Assembly: GCA_022071955.1 (NCBI GenBank)
Contig: JAJVIM010000007.1
Span: 62,001 to 126,000 of the forward strand
Reading direction: 5' to 3'
Origin: Anaerolineae bacterium
GTDB lineage: Bacteria > Chloroflexota > Anaerolineae > 4572-78 > J111
DNA: 64,000 nucleotides
The notes beneath the pieces are model-generated. The model was not told the origin of the DNA and made no database searches. It saw only the letters and a program-made list of their open reading frames with translations. The translations under genes and the position numbers were made by a program. Positions 44,511-53,545 of the stretch are shown here, in pieces. Numbering within the stretch: position 1 is the stretch's first letter; every line of letters begins with the position of its first letter.

Positions 44511-44543
44511 ATTACCCAAAAAATCATAACCTTTGCAACTCGA

Positions 44544-47500
44544 ATGACAATGTCTCCCAAACAACTTCAGGAATTCAGCGTATATGTGCCACCCACGGTT
44601 GCCCGCCGGTTATTTGAAAATCCCGGCTGGCAGCCCGGCGGCAGTTGGGACTATTTTTTTGCCGCCGCCCTGTTTGCCGATATTTCCGGCTTTACCCCGC
44701 TGGCCGAACAACTGGCCTCGCAGGGCACCCGCGGCGCGGAAGAACTGACCGCCATCCTCAACCAGGTTTTTGAGGCGCTCATTTCTACCGCAGAAGCGCA
44801 CGGCGGCCGGGTTGTTAAATTTGGCGGTGACGCTCTGACCATCATCTGGCCGGAGCCGGCGGACCATCTGGGCCGGGCCGCCTGGCGAGCCGTAACCGCC
44901 GCATTTGCCATGCAAACCGCAATGGCCGCCTTCACCACCGTTGTAACCAGCCAGGGCAAGTTTGACCTGCGTATGAAAATTGGCGTCAGCGCCGGTCAGG
45001 TACTGGAAGTTCACGCCGGCGGGGTGTTTGACCGCTGGGAATACGTGCTGGCCGGCGAGCCAATCACCCGCATGGGCCGGGCCGAAAACCTGGCTGCTGC
45101 CGGCGAAATTGTCGTCGATACAGCCATCTGGCAGTTGGTAGCCGGGCTAACCGCCCCGCCCAACCCGCCGCCCGCCTCTTTTGTCATTGGCCGGGCCGCC
45201 GCCGCCGACTTTTATTTGCTCACCCGGTTGCAGGGCGGCCCGCCGCCCCAGCCGCTGCCCGCGCTCAATTGGGGCACCCTGCCCGCCGAAGACGCCGGCA
45301 AAGTGGCCGCCACCCTGCGCGGTTACATGCCGGGCACCATCTCCAACCTGCTGGAGTTTGGCCACCGTGATATGCTGGCCGAACTCAAACCGATGACCAT
45401 CTGCTTTATCAACTTCACCGGCCTTGATTACGCCGCCGATCCCGACGCCGCCAGCAAGCTCAGCAATTTTGTGCGCGACGCTCAGGAAGTTGTCTATTTT
45501 TATGAAGGCAGCCTCAACAAACTCTCTGTTGACGACAAAGGCAGCGTGCTGCTGGCGCTCTTTGGCGCGCCGCCCTTCTTTCATGAAGATGACGAAGTGC
45601 GGGCCGCGGCCTGCGCCCTGAGCCTGCTCAAAGTGGCTAATCGCCACCAGTTGGCCGCCCGGGTGGGGCTGGCCGCCGGCTCGGTGTTTGCCGGGCCGTT
45701 GGGCGCGCCCCAACGCCGCGAGTACACCGTCATCGGTGATACGGTTAATCTGGCGGCGCGGATTATGCAAAACGCCGAAAATCAGGAAGTTTGGGTCGAT
45801 GGTTCGGCCTCTAACCAGATTTCTCGCTTTTTTGAACTGGCCGATTTGGGCCTTGTCACCGTTAAAGGCAAAGCCGAACCGCGCCATCTGTTCCGCATCC
45901 TCCGTGAAAAGGAGCAGGATCAGCAAGACTCCACCGGCTACCTGCTCACCGAACTGACCGGCCGCGACAAAGAAATGGACGCCATTAACCGCCTCGCCGA
46001 CCGCGTGTGGGACGGGTACGGCCAAATTTTGCTGCTCAGCGGCGAGGCCGGCATCGGCAAAAGCCGGCTGGCCGGCGAAATTGTGCGCCGCTGGCTGGAA
46101 CGGGGCGGCTCGCCCCACACCGGCGACTGCGTGAGTTACGGGCGGCACACCCCCTACCTGCCCTGGCGCGGCATTTTGGGCACCATTGTTGGCCTTTCGC
46201 CGCGCCTGTCGCTGGAACAGCGATTGACCCGGCTGGAAAATATGCTCGGCCGGCTGCCACTGCCGGTGGTCAGCGCCGGCGGCTCGGTAAACCCCAGCTA
46301 TTGGCTGGATCGCCTGCCGCTGCTGGCCGGTATTTTGGGGCTGGAGTGCGCCGATAACGAGCTGACCCGCGGCCTCAGCCAAACCCTGCGCCGCGACAAC
46401 ATTTTTGCCACCATCCGCGCCATCATCCTGGCCGAAGCGCGCCAGCGCCCCACCCTGCTTGTGCTGGAAGACATCCACTGGAGCGATGAACTATCGCTGG
46501 AGCTGGCCGCCGACATGGCCGCCGAGCTGGCCAACGCACCCATCTTTTTGATTCTGGTTCACCGGCCGCTGGGCAGCCCCATACCTGCTGCCTACCATCG
46601 CCTGCAATCATTGGCCGGCACGGCTCACCTGCACGTCAGCGAACTCGACCCGGACGCCAGCCTGAAGCTGGTCAAAAACAAGCTCGGCGTATCGCGGCTG
46701 CCCGCGCCGCTGGCCAATCTTATCCGTGATAAAGGCCAGGGCAACCCCTTTTTCACCGAAGAACTGGTCAACGCCCTGCAGGATATGCAGGCGTTGCAGG
46801 TGGTAAACGGCCGCTGCGAGCTAACCGGCAATCTGGATAAGCTGGAACTCCCCGACACCGTGCAAAAAGTGGTGCTGGCGCGTATTGAGCGGCTGCAGGA
46901 AGAAGAAAAATTAACCCTCAAAGTAGCCGCCGCCATTGGCCGCACTTTTCAACGCGACCTGCTGGAAGCAATCCATCCCTGGGCCAGCGGCGAAACGCTC
47001 ACCCAGCACCTGGCCCATTTGCAGGCCGAAGACTTTACCCGGCCCGAAAGCCAGGACAACGACGCGGATTTTTTGTTCAAGCACGTCATCACCCAGGAAG
47101 TTGCCTACGAAACCATGCTCCACGCCCAGCGCCGCCAACTGCACGCCACCATTGGCAACATTCTGGAGCAGCGTTACAGCGGCCGCGACAGCGAGGTGAT
47201 CGACCTGCTGGCTTATCATTTTGCCCGCAGCGAAGACCGCCCCAAAGCGCTGAAATATTTGCAACTGGCCGGCCAAAGCGCGCTCAAAGGGCACGCCAAC
47301 GCCGCGGCCATCAGCTATTTCACCGACGCGCTGACTGTGGCCAAAGAAATTGATAATGTTAAAGTACGATTCTACTTGCTGGCCGGCCGCGAACAGGCCT
47401 ACAACCAGTTGGGCAATCGCGCCGCCCAGGCCGATGATCTGGCCGAAATGGAGCAGTTGGCCCGCGCCCACGGCAATCCGCTCCAGCAAATTGAAACCGG

Positions 47501-48542
47501 CAACCGGCGGGTGCAACTGGCTACCAACCTGGGCGATTACAGCACCGCCCGCCAGGTCGCCGACGAAGCATTAACCCTAACCCGCCAGCACAATGAGCCG
47601 CTGTGGGAAGCCCGCACACTCACTAATATGGGCATCACCTGCTGGCGGCAGGGTGATTACGCCACCGCGCAAAGCTGTATAGAAGCCGCGCTGCAGAGCC
47701 AGGGCGCACAAGATGATCCGCAACTTAAGGCTACCAGCCTCAATTACCTGGGGCTGATCTACACCCAAACCGCCCAGTACGAACTGGCCCGGGCCGATTA
47801 CCGCCAGGCGCTCAACCTGTACCGGGCCAGCGGTGATCGTGGGGGCGAAGCCGGCTGCGCCAACAACATTGGCCTGCTCGAGGCCAGCCTGGGCAATTTT
47901 CAGCAGGCCGAGCAGTTTTACAGCCAGGCGTTGTCCATTTGTCACGCCATCGGTGACCGCCTGCGAGAAGGCATCAGCCTGAACACGCTGGGGCAGGTAA
48001 ACACCCTGCTGGGCCAGCACGCCCTGGCCCGCGAGCAGCTTTCGCACTCGCTCACCATCCGGCAGGCCATTGGCGACCGGCGCGGCGAAGCGTTTTGCCT
48101 GCACGATTTGGGCTACCTGTACCTGTTTTCCAACCGCCTCGATGAAGCCATCAGCATGTTCCGCAGCGCCTGCAATCTGCGCCACGAGTTGGGCGAAACC
48201 GGCAACTTTGTCGCCAGTCTGGCCGCGCTCGGTGAAGCGCACCTGACCAAAGGCGATGTGTATCTGGCCCAGCACTGTTTGCAGCAGGCCGTTGATCTGG
48301 TTAGCCACAATTCCGGCAGCGGCGAGTACCCGCTCCAGTATGTGTGGTGGATGCATGCCCAGGTCTGCCGGATAGTGGGCCAGGCCGCCGAAGCGCAGGA
48401 TGCCCTTCGCCAGGCTTACTTGCTGGTTAAAACCAAAGCCGACCGGATTCAATCCCCGGAGCTGAAACGCAGCTATCTGGAAAATGTGCAGGTTAATGCT
48501 GCCATTATGGCCGACTACGAGCAGACCACCGCCAGCGACTAG
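44544..48542 (+). CDS. Class III adenylate/guanylate cyclase with tandem cyclase domains, AAA ATPase and TPR domain
   Basis: 1332 residues from ATG 44544 (44550 equally possible). The frame is open to 44283, but that part lies upstream of the promoter and antisense to trpF. Domain 1 (about 35-200) is a cyclase homology domain with both metal sites: FADISGFTPLAEQ and KFGGDALTIIWPE. Domain 2 (about 285-430) has CFINFTG, with Asn for the first metal Asp, and VIGDTVNLAARIM, so it may be a degenerate partner. Then an AAA/STAND-type ATPase follows with Walker A GEAGIGKS (about 499) and Walker B LLVLEDIHW (about 640). Tetratricopeptide repeats fill roughly 900-1300 (LNYLGLIYTQTAQYELARADY). Such signalling giants are common in Chloroflexota. 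The ligand is unknown. Its stop overlaps that of convergent trpC. Confidence 0.88.
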   Translation: MTMSPKQLQEFSVYVPPTVARRLFENPGWQPGGSWDYFFAAALFADISGFTPLAEQLASQGTRGAEELTAILNQVFEALISTAEAHGGRVVKFGGDALTIIWPEPADHLGRAAWRAVTAAFAMQTAMAAFTTVVTSQGKFDLRMKIGVSAGQVLEVHAGGVFDRWEYVLAGEPITRMGRAENLAAAGEIVVDTAIWQLVAGLTAPPNPPPASFVIGRAAAADFYLLTRLQGGPPPQPLPALNWGTLPAEDAGKVAATLRGYMPGTISNLLEFGHRDMLAELKPMTICFINFTGLDYAADPDAASKLSNFVRDAQEVVYFYEGSLNKLSVDDKGSVLLALFGAPPFFHEDDEVRAAACALSLLKVANRHQLAARVGLAAGSVFAGPLGAPQRREYTVIGDTVNLAARIMQNAENQEVWVDGSASNQISRFFELADLGLVTVKGKAEPRHLFRILREKEQDQQDSTGYLLTELTGRDKEMDAINRLADRVWDGYGQILLLSGEAGIGKSRLAGEIVRRWLERGGSPHTGDCVSYGRHTPYLPWRGILGTIVGLSPRLSLEQRLTRLENMLGRLPLPVVSAGGSVNPSYWLDRLPLLAGILGLECADNELTRGLSQTLRRDNIFATIRAIILAEARQRPTLLVLEDIHWSDELSLELAADMAAELANAPIFLILVHRPLGSPIPAAYHRLQSLAGTAHLHVSELDPDASLKLVKNKLGVSRLPAPLANLIRDKGQGNPFFTEELVNALQDMQALQVVNGRCELTGNLDKLELPDTVQKVVLARIERLQEEEKLTLKVAAAIGRTFQRDLLEAIHPWASGETLTQHLAHLQAEDFTRPESQDNDADFLFKHVITQEVAYETMLHAQRRQLHATIGNILEQRYSGRDSEVIDLLAYHFARSEDRPKALKYLQLAGQSALKGHANAAAISYFTDALTVAKEIDNVKVRFYLLAGREQAYNQLGNRAAQADDLAEMEQLARAHGNPLQQIETGNRRVQLATNLGDYSTARQVADEALTLTRQHNEPLWEARTLTNMGITCWRQGDYATAQSCIEAALQSQGAQDDPQLKATSLNYLGLIYTQTAQYELARADYRQALNLYRASGDRGGEAGCANNIGLLEASLGNFQQAEQFYSQALSICHAIGDRLREGISLNTLGQVNTLLGQHALAREQLSHSLTIRQAIGDRRGEAFCLHDLGYLYLFSNRLDEAISMFRSACNLRHELGETGNFVASLAALGEAHLTKGDVYLAQHCLQQAVDLVSHNSGSGEYPLQYVWWMHAQVCRIVGQAAEAQDALRQAYLLVKTKADRIQSPELKRSYLENVQVNAAIMADYEQTTASD

Positions 48543-49342
48543 CGGCCCGCCAATTCCCGCACCCTGGCAGCCACATTTTTTGATTTAACCAGCGCCTCGC
48601 CCACCAGAATCGCGTCGATGCCTTCCTGCGCCAGTCGCTGCACATCGGCGGCGGTGTGAATCCCGCTTTCGGCCACAAAACAAATGCCGGCCGGCACATG
48701 CTGGCGCAGCGCAATACAAAGATTTAAATCGACCGAGAAATCACGCAGGTCGCGGTTGTTCACTCCAATCAAACGCGGGTTGAGCGGCAGCACCCGTTCC
48801 AGTTCGGCCCGATCATGCACCTCAATCAGCGCCGTCATGCCCAGCTTGCGGGTGAGCGACAGCAAACCGGCCAGTTCGCTGTCGTTGAGCACCGCCGCAA
48901 TCAGCAGCAATGCATCGGCCCCGGCGGCGCGCGCCTCGTGCACCTGGTAGGGGTCAAAAATAAAATCTTTGCGCAGCAGCGCCGGCCGACGAGCGCCCAG
49001 CGCCGCGTGCAGCGAATCGCGGATTTGGGTCAAATATTCCAGCTTGCCCTGAAAATAACGGCTGTCGGTGAGCACAGAAATTGCGGCCGCGCCGTTTTGG
49101 GCGTAGGCTGTGGCCAGCTCCAGCGCGTCAAAATTGTGGCGCAGCAGCCCTTTGCTGGGCGAGGCCCGTTTCACCTCGGCGATGAGCGCCACGCCGGGTC
49201 TGGCTCGCAGCGCCGCCACAAAATCGAGCGGCCTGGGAGCCAGCGCCGCCTCGGCCCGCACATCCGCCGGCTGCCGAAGTTGTTTTTGTTTGGGCAGCTC
49301 TTCGGTACGTTTGTATTTGATAATGTCATCTAAAATAGTCAT
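48539..49342 (-). CDS. trpC: Indole-3-glycerol phosphate synthase
   Basis: 267 residues from ATG 49342; the longer frame to 49411 adds an unrelated N-terminus. Motifs are TILDDIIKYKRTEELPKQK, ALIAEVKRASPSKGLL (catalytic Lys region), LRKDFIFDPYQVHEARAAGA, LIEVHDRAELERVLP, LIGVNNRDLRDFSVDL and FVAESGIHTAADV. It closes the indole ring of 1-(2-carboxyphenylamino)-deoxyribulose phosphate. It is cut off from the rest of the trp genes: the cyclase gene lies on one side and two + strand genes on the other. The stop codons of trpC and the cyclase share CTAG at 48539-48542. Confidence 0.95.
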   Translation of the reverse strand: MTILDDIIKYKRTEELPKQKQLRQPADVRAEAALAPRPLDFVAALRARPGVALIAEVKRASPSKGLLRHNFDALELATAYAQNGAAAISVLTDSRYFQGKLEYLTQIRDSLHAALGARRPALLRKDFIFDPYQVHEARAAGADALLLIAAVLNDSELAGLLSLTRKLGMTALIEVHDRAELERVLPLNPRLIGVNNRDLRDFSVDLNLCIALRQHVPAGICFVAESGIHTAADVQRLAQEGIDAILVGEALVKSKNVAARVRELAGR

Positions 49343-49399
49343 ACTATTTGTTGTCCCACTAATTGAATAAACCAAATTTACGGATATTCCCGAAGGCGA

Positions 49400-49477
49400 G
49401 TCACTGGTCAATTGTCATTTGTCACTGGCAAGCAACAAATGACCAATGACAAGTGACAAGTGACGAATGACAACTCA
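49400..49477. repeat. Heptamer array (GTCACTG / CAAGTGA words) with inverted arm
   Basis: GTCACTG, GTCAATT, GTCATTT, GTCACTG (49400-49427), then after a 8-nt gap CAAATGA, CCAATGA, CAAGTGA, CAAGTGA, CGAATGA and CAACTCA (49436-49477). The arms are complementary. The array lies between divergent trpC and the M20 peptidase gene. The start codon of the latter (49467) is within the word CGAATGA. Confidence 0.9.
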
Positions 49478-50699
49478 CCACCAACTCATTACTTTTTTAA
49501 CTGACCACCGGCCCCAACTGACCGATTTTTGCGCCCGGCTGGTGCAAACGCCATCCGTTAACGGGGTTGACCCCGAACGCCCCGTGGCCGAGCTGATTGC
49601 CGCCGAAGCGGCCCGGCTGGGGCTGCCGGCCCAACTGCTCGGCTTGCAGCCGGAGCGGCCCAACGTCGTCGTCAGTACCGCCGAAAGCGGCCCCACCGAC
49701 CTGCTGCTGGTGGGCCACACCGATACCGTGCCCCCCGGTAACCCGGCCCACTGGACACACCCGCCCTTTGGCGGGCAAATCGATGGCGGGCGGCTCTTTG
49801 GCCGGGGGGCCATCGACAACAAAGGCGGCATCGCTGCGGCGCTGTACGCGCTGGCGGCGCTCAAGTCCACCGGCGCGCTGGCGGGCAGCCGGGCGCAGTT
49901 CATCGGCGTACCGGATGAAGAAAGCGGCGCCACCGGCACGCTGGGCGTAAAATTTCTGGCCGGGCAGGGCCTCATCAGCGCGCCGGGCGGAATTTACGTT
50001 TACCCCGGCCTCGATGAGCTGCCGATTGGCCATCGCGGTGTGACCCGTTTTAAAGTGACCGCTGCGGGGCGGGCCGGGCACACCGGCATTTCCGGGCAAA
50101 TCGGCCAGCCGCCGCCGGGCGAAAATGCCGTACTGGCCATGGCCAACCTGCTGCTGGAACTGGAACGGACGCCGCTGCCGCTGTCGGCCATCCCTTATTT
50201 TGACCGGTTTGCGGCGGTTATTAATCCCGGCACGGTTATCAGCGGCGGGGTCAACATTAACATTGTGCCTGATTCCTGCGAGGCGCTGGTCGACGTGCGC
50301 ACCATCCCCGAATTTGACCGCCCCCAGGCCGAAACTGCGCTGCAGCAGGCCATCGCCCGTGTCGCCAGCCGCCGGCCCGCCGTTCGCTTTGAGCTTGAAT
50401 TGTTAACGCAGTTGCCGCCGGTGCTATCTAACCCGGCCGCACCACTATTTGCCTGCGTGCAGCAGGCCGCCCAGCAGGTAACGGGCGCAGTTCCACCCAA
50501 AGTAGTCTGCGGCCCGGCCAACGAAGGCTACCTGTTCATTGAACAGGGCATCCCGCTGGTGTGCGGTTTTGGCCCCACCGGCGCTAACGCGCACGGCGTT
50601 GATGAATACGTTGACCTTGACAGCCTGACCGACGCCGCCCTTATTTACGCGCTGACAGCCGTTCAATTGGCCGCGCATCTGCCGGAGGAAACGTATTGA
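49467..50699 (+). CDS. M20-family metallopeptidase (ArgE/DapE/CPG2-like)
   Basis: 410 residues. Zinc ligands are visible in order: LLLVGHTDTVPPG (His), GRGAIDNKGGIAAAL (bridging Asp), GVPDEESGATG (catalytic Glu and ligand Glu) and NAHGVDEYV (last His). The dimerisation domain runs about residues 180-300 (GHRGVTRFKVTAAGRAGHTG). It hydrolyses an amide in a small N-acyl amino acid or dipeptide; the family covers acetylornithine and succinyl-diaminopimelate deacylases, and no pathway neighbours settle which. No ribosome site is visible because the ATG lies inside a heptamer array. The next gene starts within its stop codon. Confidence 0.88.
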   Translation: MTTHHQLITFLTDHRPQLTDFCARLVQTPSVNGVDPERPVAELIAAEAARLGLPAQLLGLQPERPNVVVSTAESGPTDLLLVGHTDTVPPGNPAHWTHPPFGGQIDGGRLFGRGAIDNKGGIAAALYALAALKSTGALAGSRAQFIGVPDEESGATGTLGVKFLAGQGLISAPGGIYVYPGLDELPIGHRGVTRFKVTAAGRAGHTGISGQIGQPPPGENAVLAMANLLLELERTPLPLSAIPYFDRFAAVINPGTVISGGVNINIVPDSCEALVDVRTIPEFDRPQAETALQQAIARVASRRPAVRFELELLTQLPPVLSNPAAPLFACVQQAAQQVTGAVPPKVVCGPANEGYLFIEQGIPLVCGFGPTGANAHGVDEYVDLDSLTDAALIYALTAVQLAAHLPEETY

Positions 50700-51610
50700 T
50701 AACGGTTCTGTTTAGCCTATTGCTGGCATCGCAATCCCTCCACCCCAACAGCGCCACCGATGCGTGCGCCAACCCGGATATTCGCTTTGCCGTGATCGGC
50801 GACTATGGCCTGGCCGGTCAATATGAAGCAGACGTGGCCAATCTGGTTAAAAGCTGGAACCCGGATTTTATCACCACCGTCGGCGACAACAATTATAACA
50901 GCGGCGCGGCCAGCACCATCGATGCCAACGTTGGCCAGTACTACAGCGATTATATTGGTAATTACAACGGCAGCTACGGGCCGGGCGCAGCCAGCAACAA
51001 TTTTTACCCGGTGCCGGGCAACCACGATTGGAGCACCACATCCGGCGGCCTGCCGCACCCCTATCTGGATTACTTTACCCTGCCCGGCAACGAGCGCTAC
51101 TACACCTTTACCCGCGGGCCGGTGCAATTTTTTATGCTCGACAGCGACGCCCACGAACCGGACGGGATCACCAGCGCCTCGCCGCAGGCGGCGTGGCTGC
51201 AAACCCAACTGGCCGGCTCGACCGCGCCGTGGAAGCTGGTGTATTTGCACCACGCCCCGTATTCATCGGCCAACCACGGCTCGCAGCCTGCGCTACAGTG
51301 GCCCTACCGGCAGTGGGGCGCAACCGCAGTGCTGGCCGGCCACGATCACACCTACGAACGGCTGAATGTTGGCGGCCTGCTCTATTTTGTTAATGGGCTG
51401 GGCGGCAAAAGTTTGTACAATTTTGGCTCGCCCGTGGCCGGCAGCCAGGTTCGCTACCGGGACAACTTTGGGGCAATGCTGGTAACGGCCAGCAGTACGT
51501 GCCTGTCGTTTCAGTTTATTACCCGCCAACACACCGTAATTGACACTTACATTCTGCGCAACGATTTACCCCCGCAGGTTTACCTGCCCGTCATTCTTCA
51601 GCAGAATTAG
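50696..51610 (+). CDS. Secreted calcineurin-like metallophosphoesterase (purple acid phosphatase-like)
   Basis: 304 residues. The start is TTG 50696, overlapping the upstream TGA as TTGA, with GGAGGA 6 nt before it. A short hydrophobic N-terminus (ITVLFSLLLASQSL) serves as signal peptide. Metal-binding motifs run in order: FAVIGDYG, TTVGDNNYNSG, VPGNHDWS, LHHAPYSS and LAGHDHTYERL, the purple acid phosphatase/calcineurin set. The C-terminus ends in QVYLPVILQQN, a motif shared with the protein at 450 and perhaps linked to surface attachment. It hydrolyses phosphomonoesters or diesters outside the cytoplasm. It is translationally coupled to the M20 peptidase. Confidence 0.88.
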   Translation: MITVLFSLLLASQSLHPNSATDACANPDIRFAVIGDYGLAGQYEADVANLVKSWNPDFITTVGDNNYNSGAASTIDANVGQYYSDYIGNYNGSYGPGAASNNFYPVPGNHDWSTTSGGLPHPYLDYFTLPGNERYYTFTRGPVQFFMLDSDAHEPDGITSASPQAAWLQTQLAGSTAPWKLVYLHHAPYSSANHGSQPALQWPYRQWGATAVLAGHDHTYERLNVGGLLYFVNGLGGKSLYNFGSPVAGSQVRYRDNFGAMLVTASSTCLSFQFITRQHTVIDTYILRNDLPPQVYLPVILQQN

Positions 51611-51654
51611 AAAGTTTGCGGACAAAAACCCGCCTGAGGGCATAATTAAGCGCG

Positions 51655-51760
51655 GTGCGTGTTGCGTGTTCCGGCCTGGCCAAAATACGCAACACGTAAC
51701 ACGCAGCAGCTCAGCCCCCCTCCCCCTAACCCCCTTCCCCCGCTGGGGGAAGGGGGGCTG
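51655..51760. repeat. Inverted heptamer arrays and GC-rich hairpin between convergent genes
   Basis: GCGTGTT words (51656-51670) face ACGCAAC/ACGTAAC words (51687-51704). Next to them a C-rich run folds on GGGGGAAGGGGGG (stem roughly 51731-51757). Both elements sit between the convergent stops of the phosphoesterase (51610) and trpGD (51773) and may act as a two-way terminator, though no clear T-run follows. Confidence 0.7.
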
Positions 51761-51772
51761 AATAGTTACATT

Positions 51773-53440
51773 CTACATCGCGGCCCGCTGGGTGAAGGCC
51801 ACAAACTTGTGCAGCACATCCAGCGCCGCGCCACTGTCGATGCTGTCTGTTGCCAGTTTGATGCCCGCCGGCAGGTGAGCGGCTTTGCCGGCCGCCACCA
51901 GCGTCGCGGCAGCATTGAGCAGCACCACATCGCGGCGGGCGCTCTTATCCCGCCCGCTGAGAATATCGCGGGTGATCTGCGCGTTTTCGTCGGCGGTGCC
52001 GCCCAGCAGTTCGGCGGGGTTGCCCGGATTAAAACCCAACTCTTCCGGATTGAGCGTTTCTGTCATCACCTGCCCATTTTGCAGCCGGCTGACAGTGTTT
52101 GGCCCGGTGGTGGTCAGCTCATCGAGCCCGCCAAAACCGTGACACACAAAGGCGCTGGTTGCTCCCAACCCGCTCAGCACTTTGGCCAGCGGCTCGGTCA
52201 ATTTGGCATCGTACACGCCCATGCACAGCGATTTGGCCCCGGCCGGATTGGTCAGCGGCCCCAGCACGTTGAACACAGTGCGCACGCCCATTTCCCGGCG
52301 CGGGCCGATGGCGTGTTTCATGGCCGGGTGGTGTTTTACGGCAAACATAAACCCCAGCCCCACCGCGTCGATGGCGTCGGCCACCTGCTCCGGCGTTAAA
52401 TCCAGGTTTACCCCCAGCGCCAGCAGCACATCGGCGCTGCCGCTTTTGCTGCTGGCCGCCCGATTGCCGTGCTTGGCCACTTTTTGCCCGGCCCCGGCTA
52501 CCACAAACGCGGTGGTAGTGCTGATGTTGAACGTGCCGGCCCCATCGCCGCCGGTGCCAACCACATCCACCAACTGCTCCGGCGGGGTCGCCGGTTTCAC
52601 CTGCACCGCGGCCCGGCGCATGGCCCGGGCGCTGCCGGTAATTTCCTCGACGGTTTCGCCCTTCATCCGCAGGGCCATCAAATACGCGCCAATCTGGGCC
52701 GGGCTAGCCTCGCCGCCCATAATTTGCGACATCACTTCTTCGGCCTCGTCAATGTTGAGCGATTCGCCGTTCATCACTTTGCCGATGGCCGTTTTGATGG
52801 GCATCACGTAAATGGGCGGGGCTGGCGCTTCGGCGGGCGCGGGCGGGGCCGGCGCTTCGATGGCGGCCACGCCGGCTTCGATTTGCAGAAAGTTGTGCAG
52901 CATTTCGTGGCCGTATTCGGTTAAAATCGATTCCGGGTGAAACTGCACTCCGACCACCGGGTATTCTTTGTGGCGCAGGGCCATCACTTCGTTGGCTTCG
53001 CCGCCGCGGGCCAGCACTTCCAGGTTGTCGGGCAGCGGCTCTTCAACAATCAGCGAGTGGTAGCGGGTGGCGGTAAACGGCGTGGGCAAATTGTGAAAAA
53101 TACCCCGGCCGTTGTGCTCAATGGCCGAAACTTTGCCGTGCATCAAATCTTTGGAGCGAATAATGTGGCCGCCAAACGCCTGCCCAATAGCCTGATGCCC
53201 CAGGCACACGCCCAAAATAGGGATTTCCTGATAAAAGCGCTTGATCACATCGATGGAAATGCCGGCGTCATCCGGCGTGCCCGGCCCCGGCGAAATGACA
53301 ATCTGGTCCGGTTTCATGGCGGCAATCTCATCGAGCGTCAGCGCGTCGTTGCGGTGAACTTCAACCGTGTAGCCCAACTCACCCAGATATTGGGCCAGGT
53401 TGTAGGTAAATGAATCGTAGTTATCGATTAAAAGGATCAT
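51773..53440 (-). CDS. trpGD: Fused anthranilate synthase glutaminase (TrpG) and anthranilate phosphoribosyltransferase (TrpD)
   Basis: 555 residues from ATG 53440 (AGGAGGA at 4-5 nt); the frame opens at 53530, but that extension is translated hairpin repeat. The TrpG domain covers 1-190: [13 protein letters not shown], catalytic Cys79 in GVCLGHQ, His168 and Glu170 in VQFHPES. An Ala/Pro linker ([15 protein letters not shown]) joins it to Trp[21 protein letters not shown] (PRPP loop), [17 protein letters not shown] and GPLTNPAG. With TrpE it makes anthranilate, and the C-terminal part then adds phosphoribose. The fusion is known in enterobacteria and elsewhere. It lies downstream of trpE on the same strand, after a 104-bp spacer with a strong hairpin. 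Confidence 0.96.
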   Translation of the reverse strand: MILLIDNYDSFTYNLAQYLGELGYTVEVHRNDALTLDEIAAMKPDQIVISPGPGTPDDAGISIDVIKRFYQEIPILGVCLGHQAIGQAFGGHIIRSKDLMHGKVSAIEHNGRGIFHNLPTPFTATRYHSLIVEEPLPDNLEVLARGGEANEVMALRHKEYPVVGVQFHPESILTEYGHEMLHNFLQIEAGVAAIEAPAPPAPAEAPAPPIYVMPIKTAIGKVMNGESLNIDEAEEVMSQIMGGEASPAQIGAYLMALRMKGETVEEITGSARAMRRAAVQVKPATPPEQLVDVVGTGGDGAGTFNISTTTAFVVAGAGQKVAKHGNRAASSKSGSADVLLALGVNLDLTPEQVADAIDAVGLGFMFAVKHHPAMKHAIGPRREMGVRTVFNVLGPLTNPAGAKSLCMGVYDAKLTEPLAKVLSGLGATSAFVCHGFGGLDELTTTGPNTVSRLQNGQVMTETLNPEELGFNPGNPAELLGGTADENAQITRDILSGRDKSARRDVVLLNAAATLVAAGKAAHLPAGIKLATDSIDSGAALDVLHKFVAFTQRAAM

Positions 53441-53465
53441 TGCTCCTCCTGCGAAAATTGCGTTG

Positions 53466-53545
53466 GTTACCCTCACCCCCGGCCCCCCTCTCCCTGTGGG
53501 AGAGGGGGGATTGTTTTTGGTGGGTGACAAATGACGAATGACACC
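53466..53545. repeat. Perfect 12-bp GC-rich hairpin plus TGACAAA-type heptamers between trpE and trpGD
   Basis: Stem CCCCCCTCTCCC (53483-53494), loop TGT, partner 53498-53509. Three heptamers (TGACAAA, TGACGAA, TGACACC) follow at 53525-53545 up to the trpE stop. The hairpin could weaken read-through from trpE into trpGD, or stabilise the mRNA end. No T-run follows on the minus strand. Confidence 0.8.

Noticed and set aside
44283..44543. N-terminal extension of the cyclase
   Set aside because: It is antisense to trpF and lies upstream of the TTGTCA/TATACT promoter.
45147..46478. 443-codon open frame on the minus strand
   Set aside because: Antisense shadow of the cyclase gene in GC-rich sequence; composition is low-complexity and no motif is seen.
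53441..53530. N-terminal extension of TrpGD
   Set aside because: It translates the GC-rich hairpin repeat. The ribosome site AGGAGGA and the family start both point to ATG 53440.
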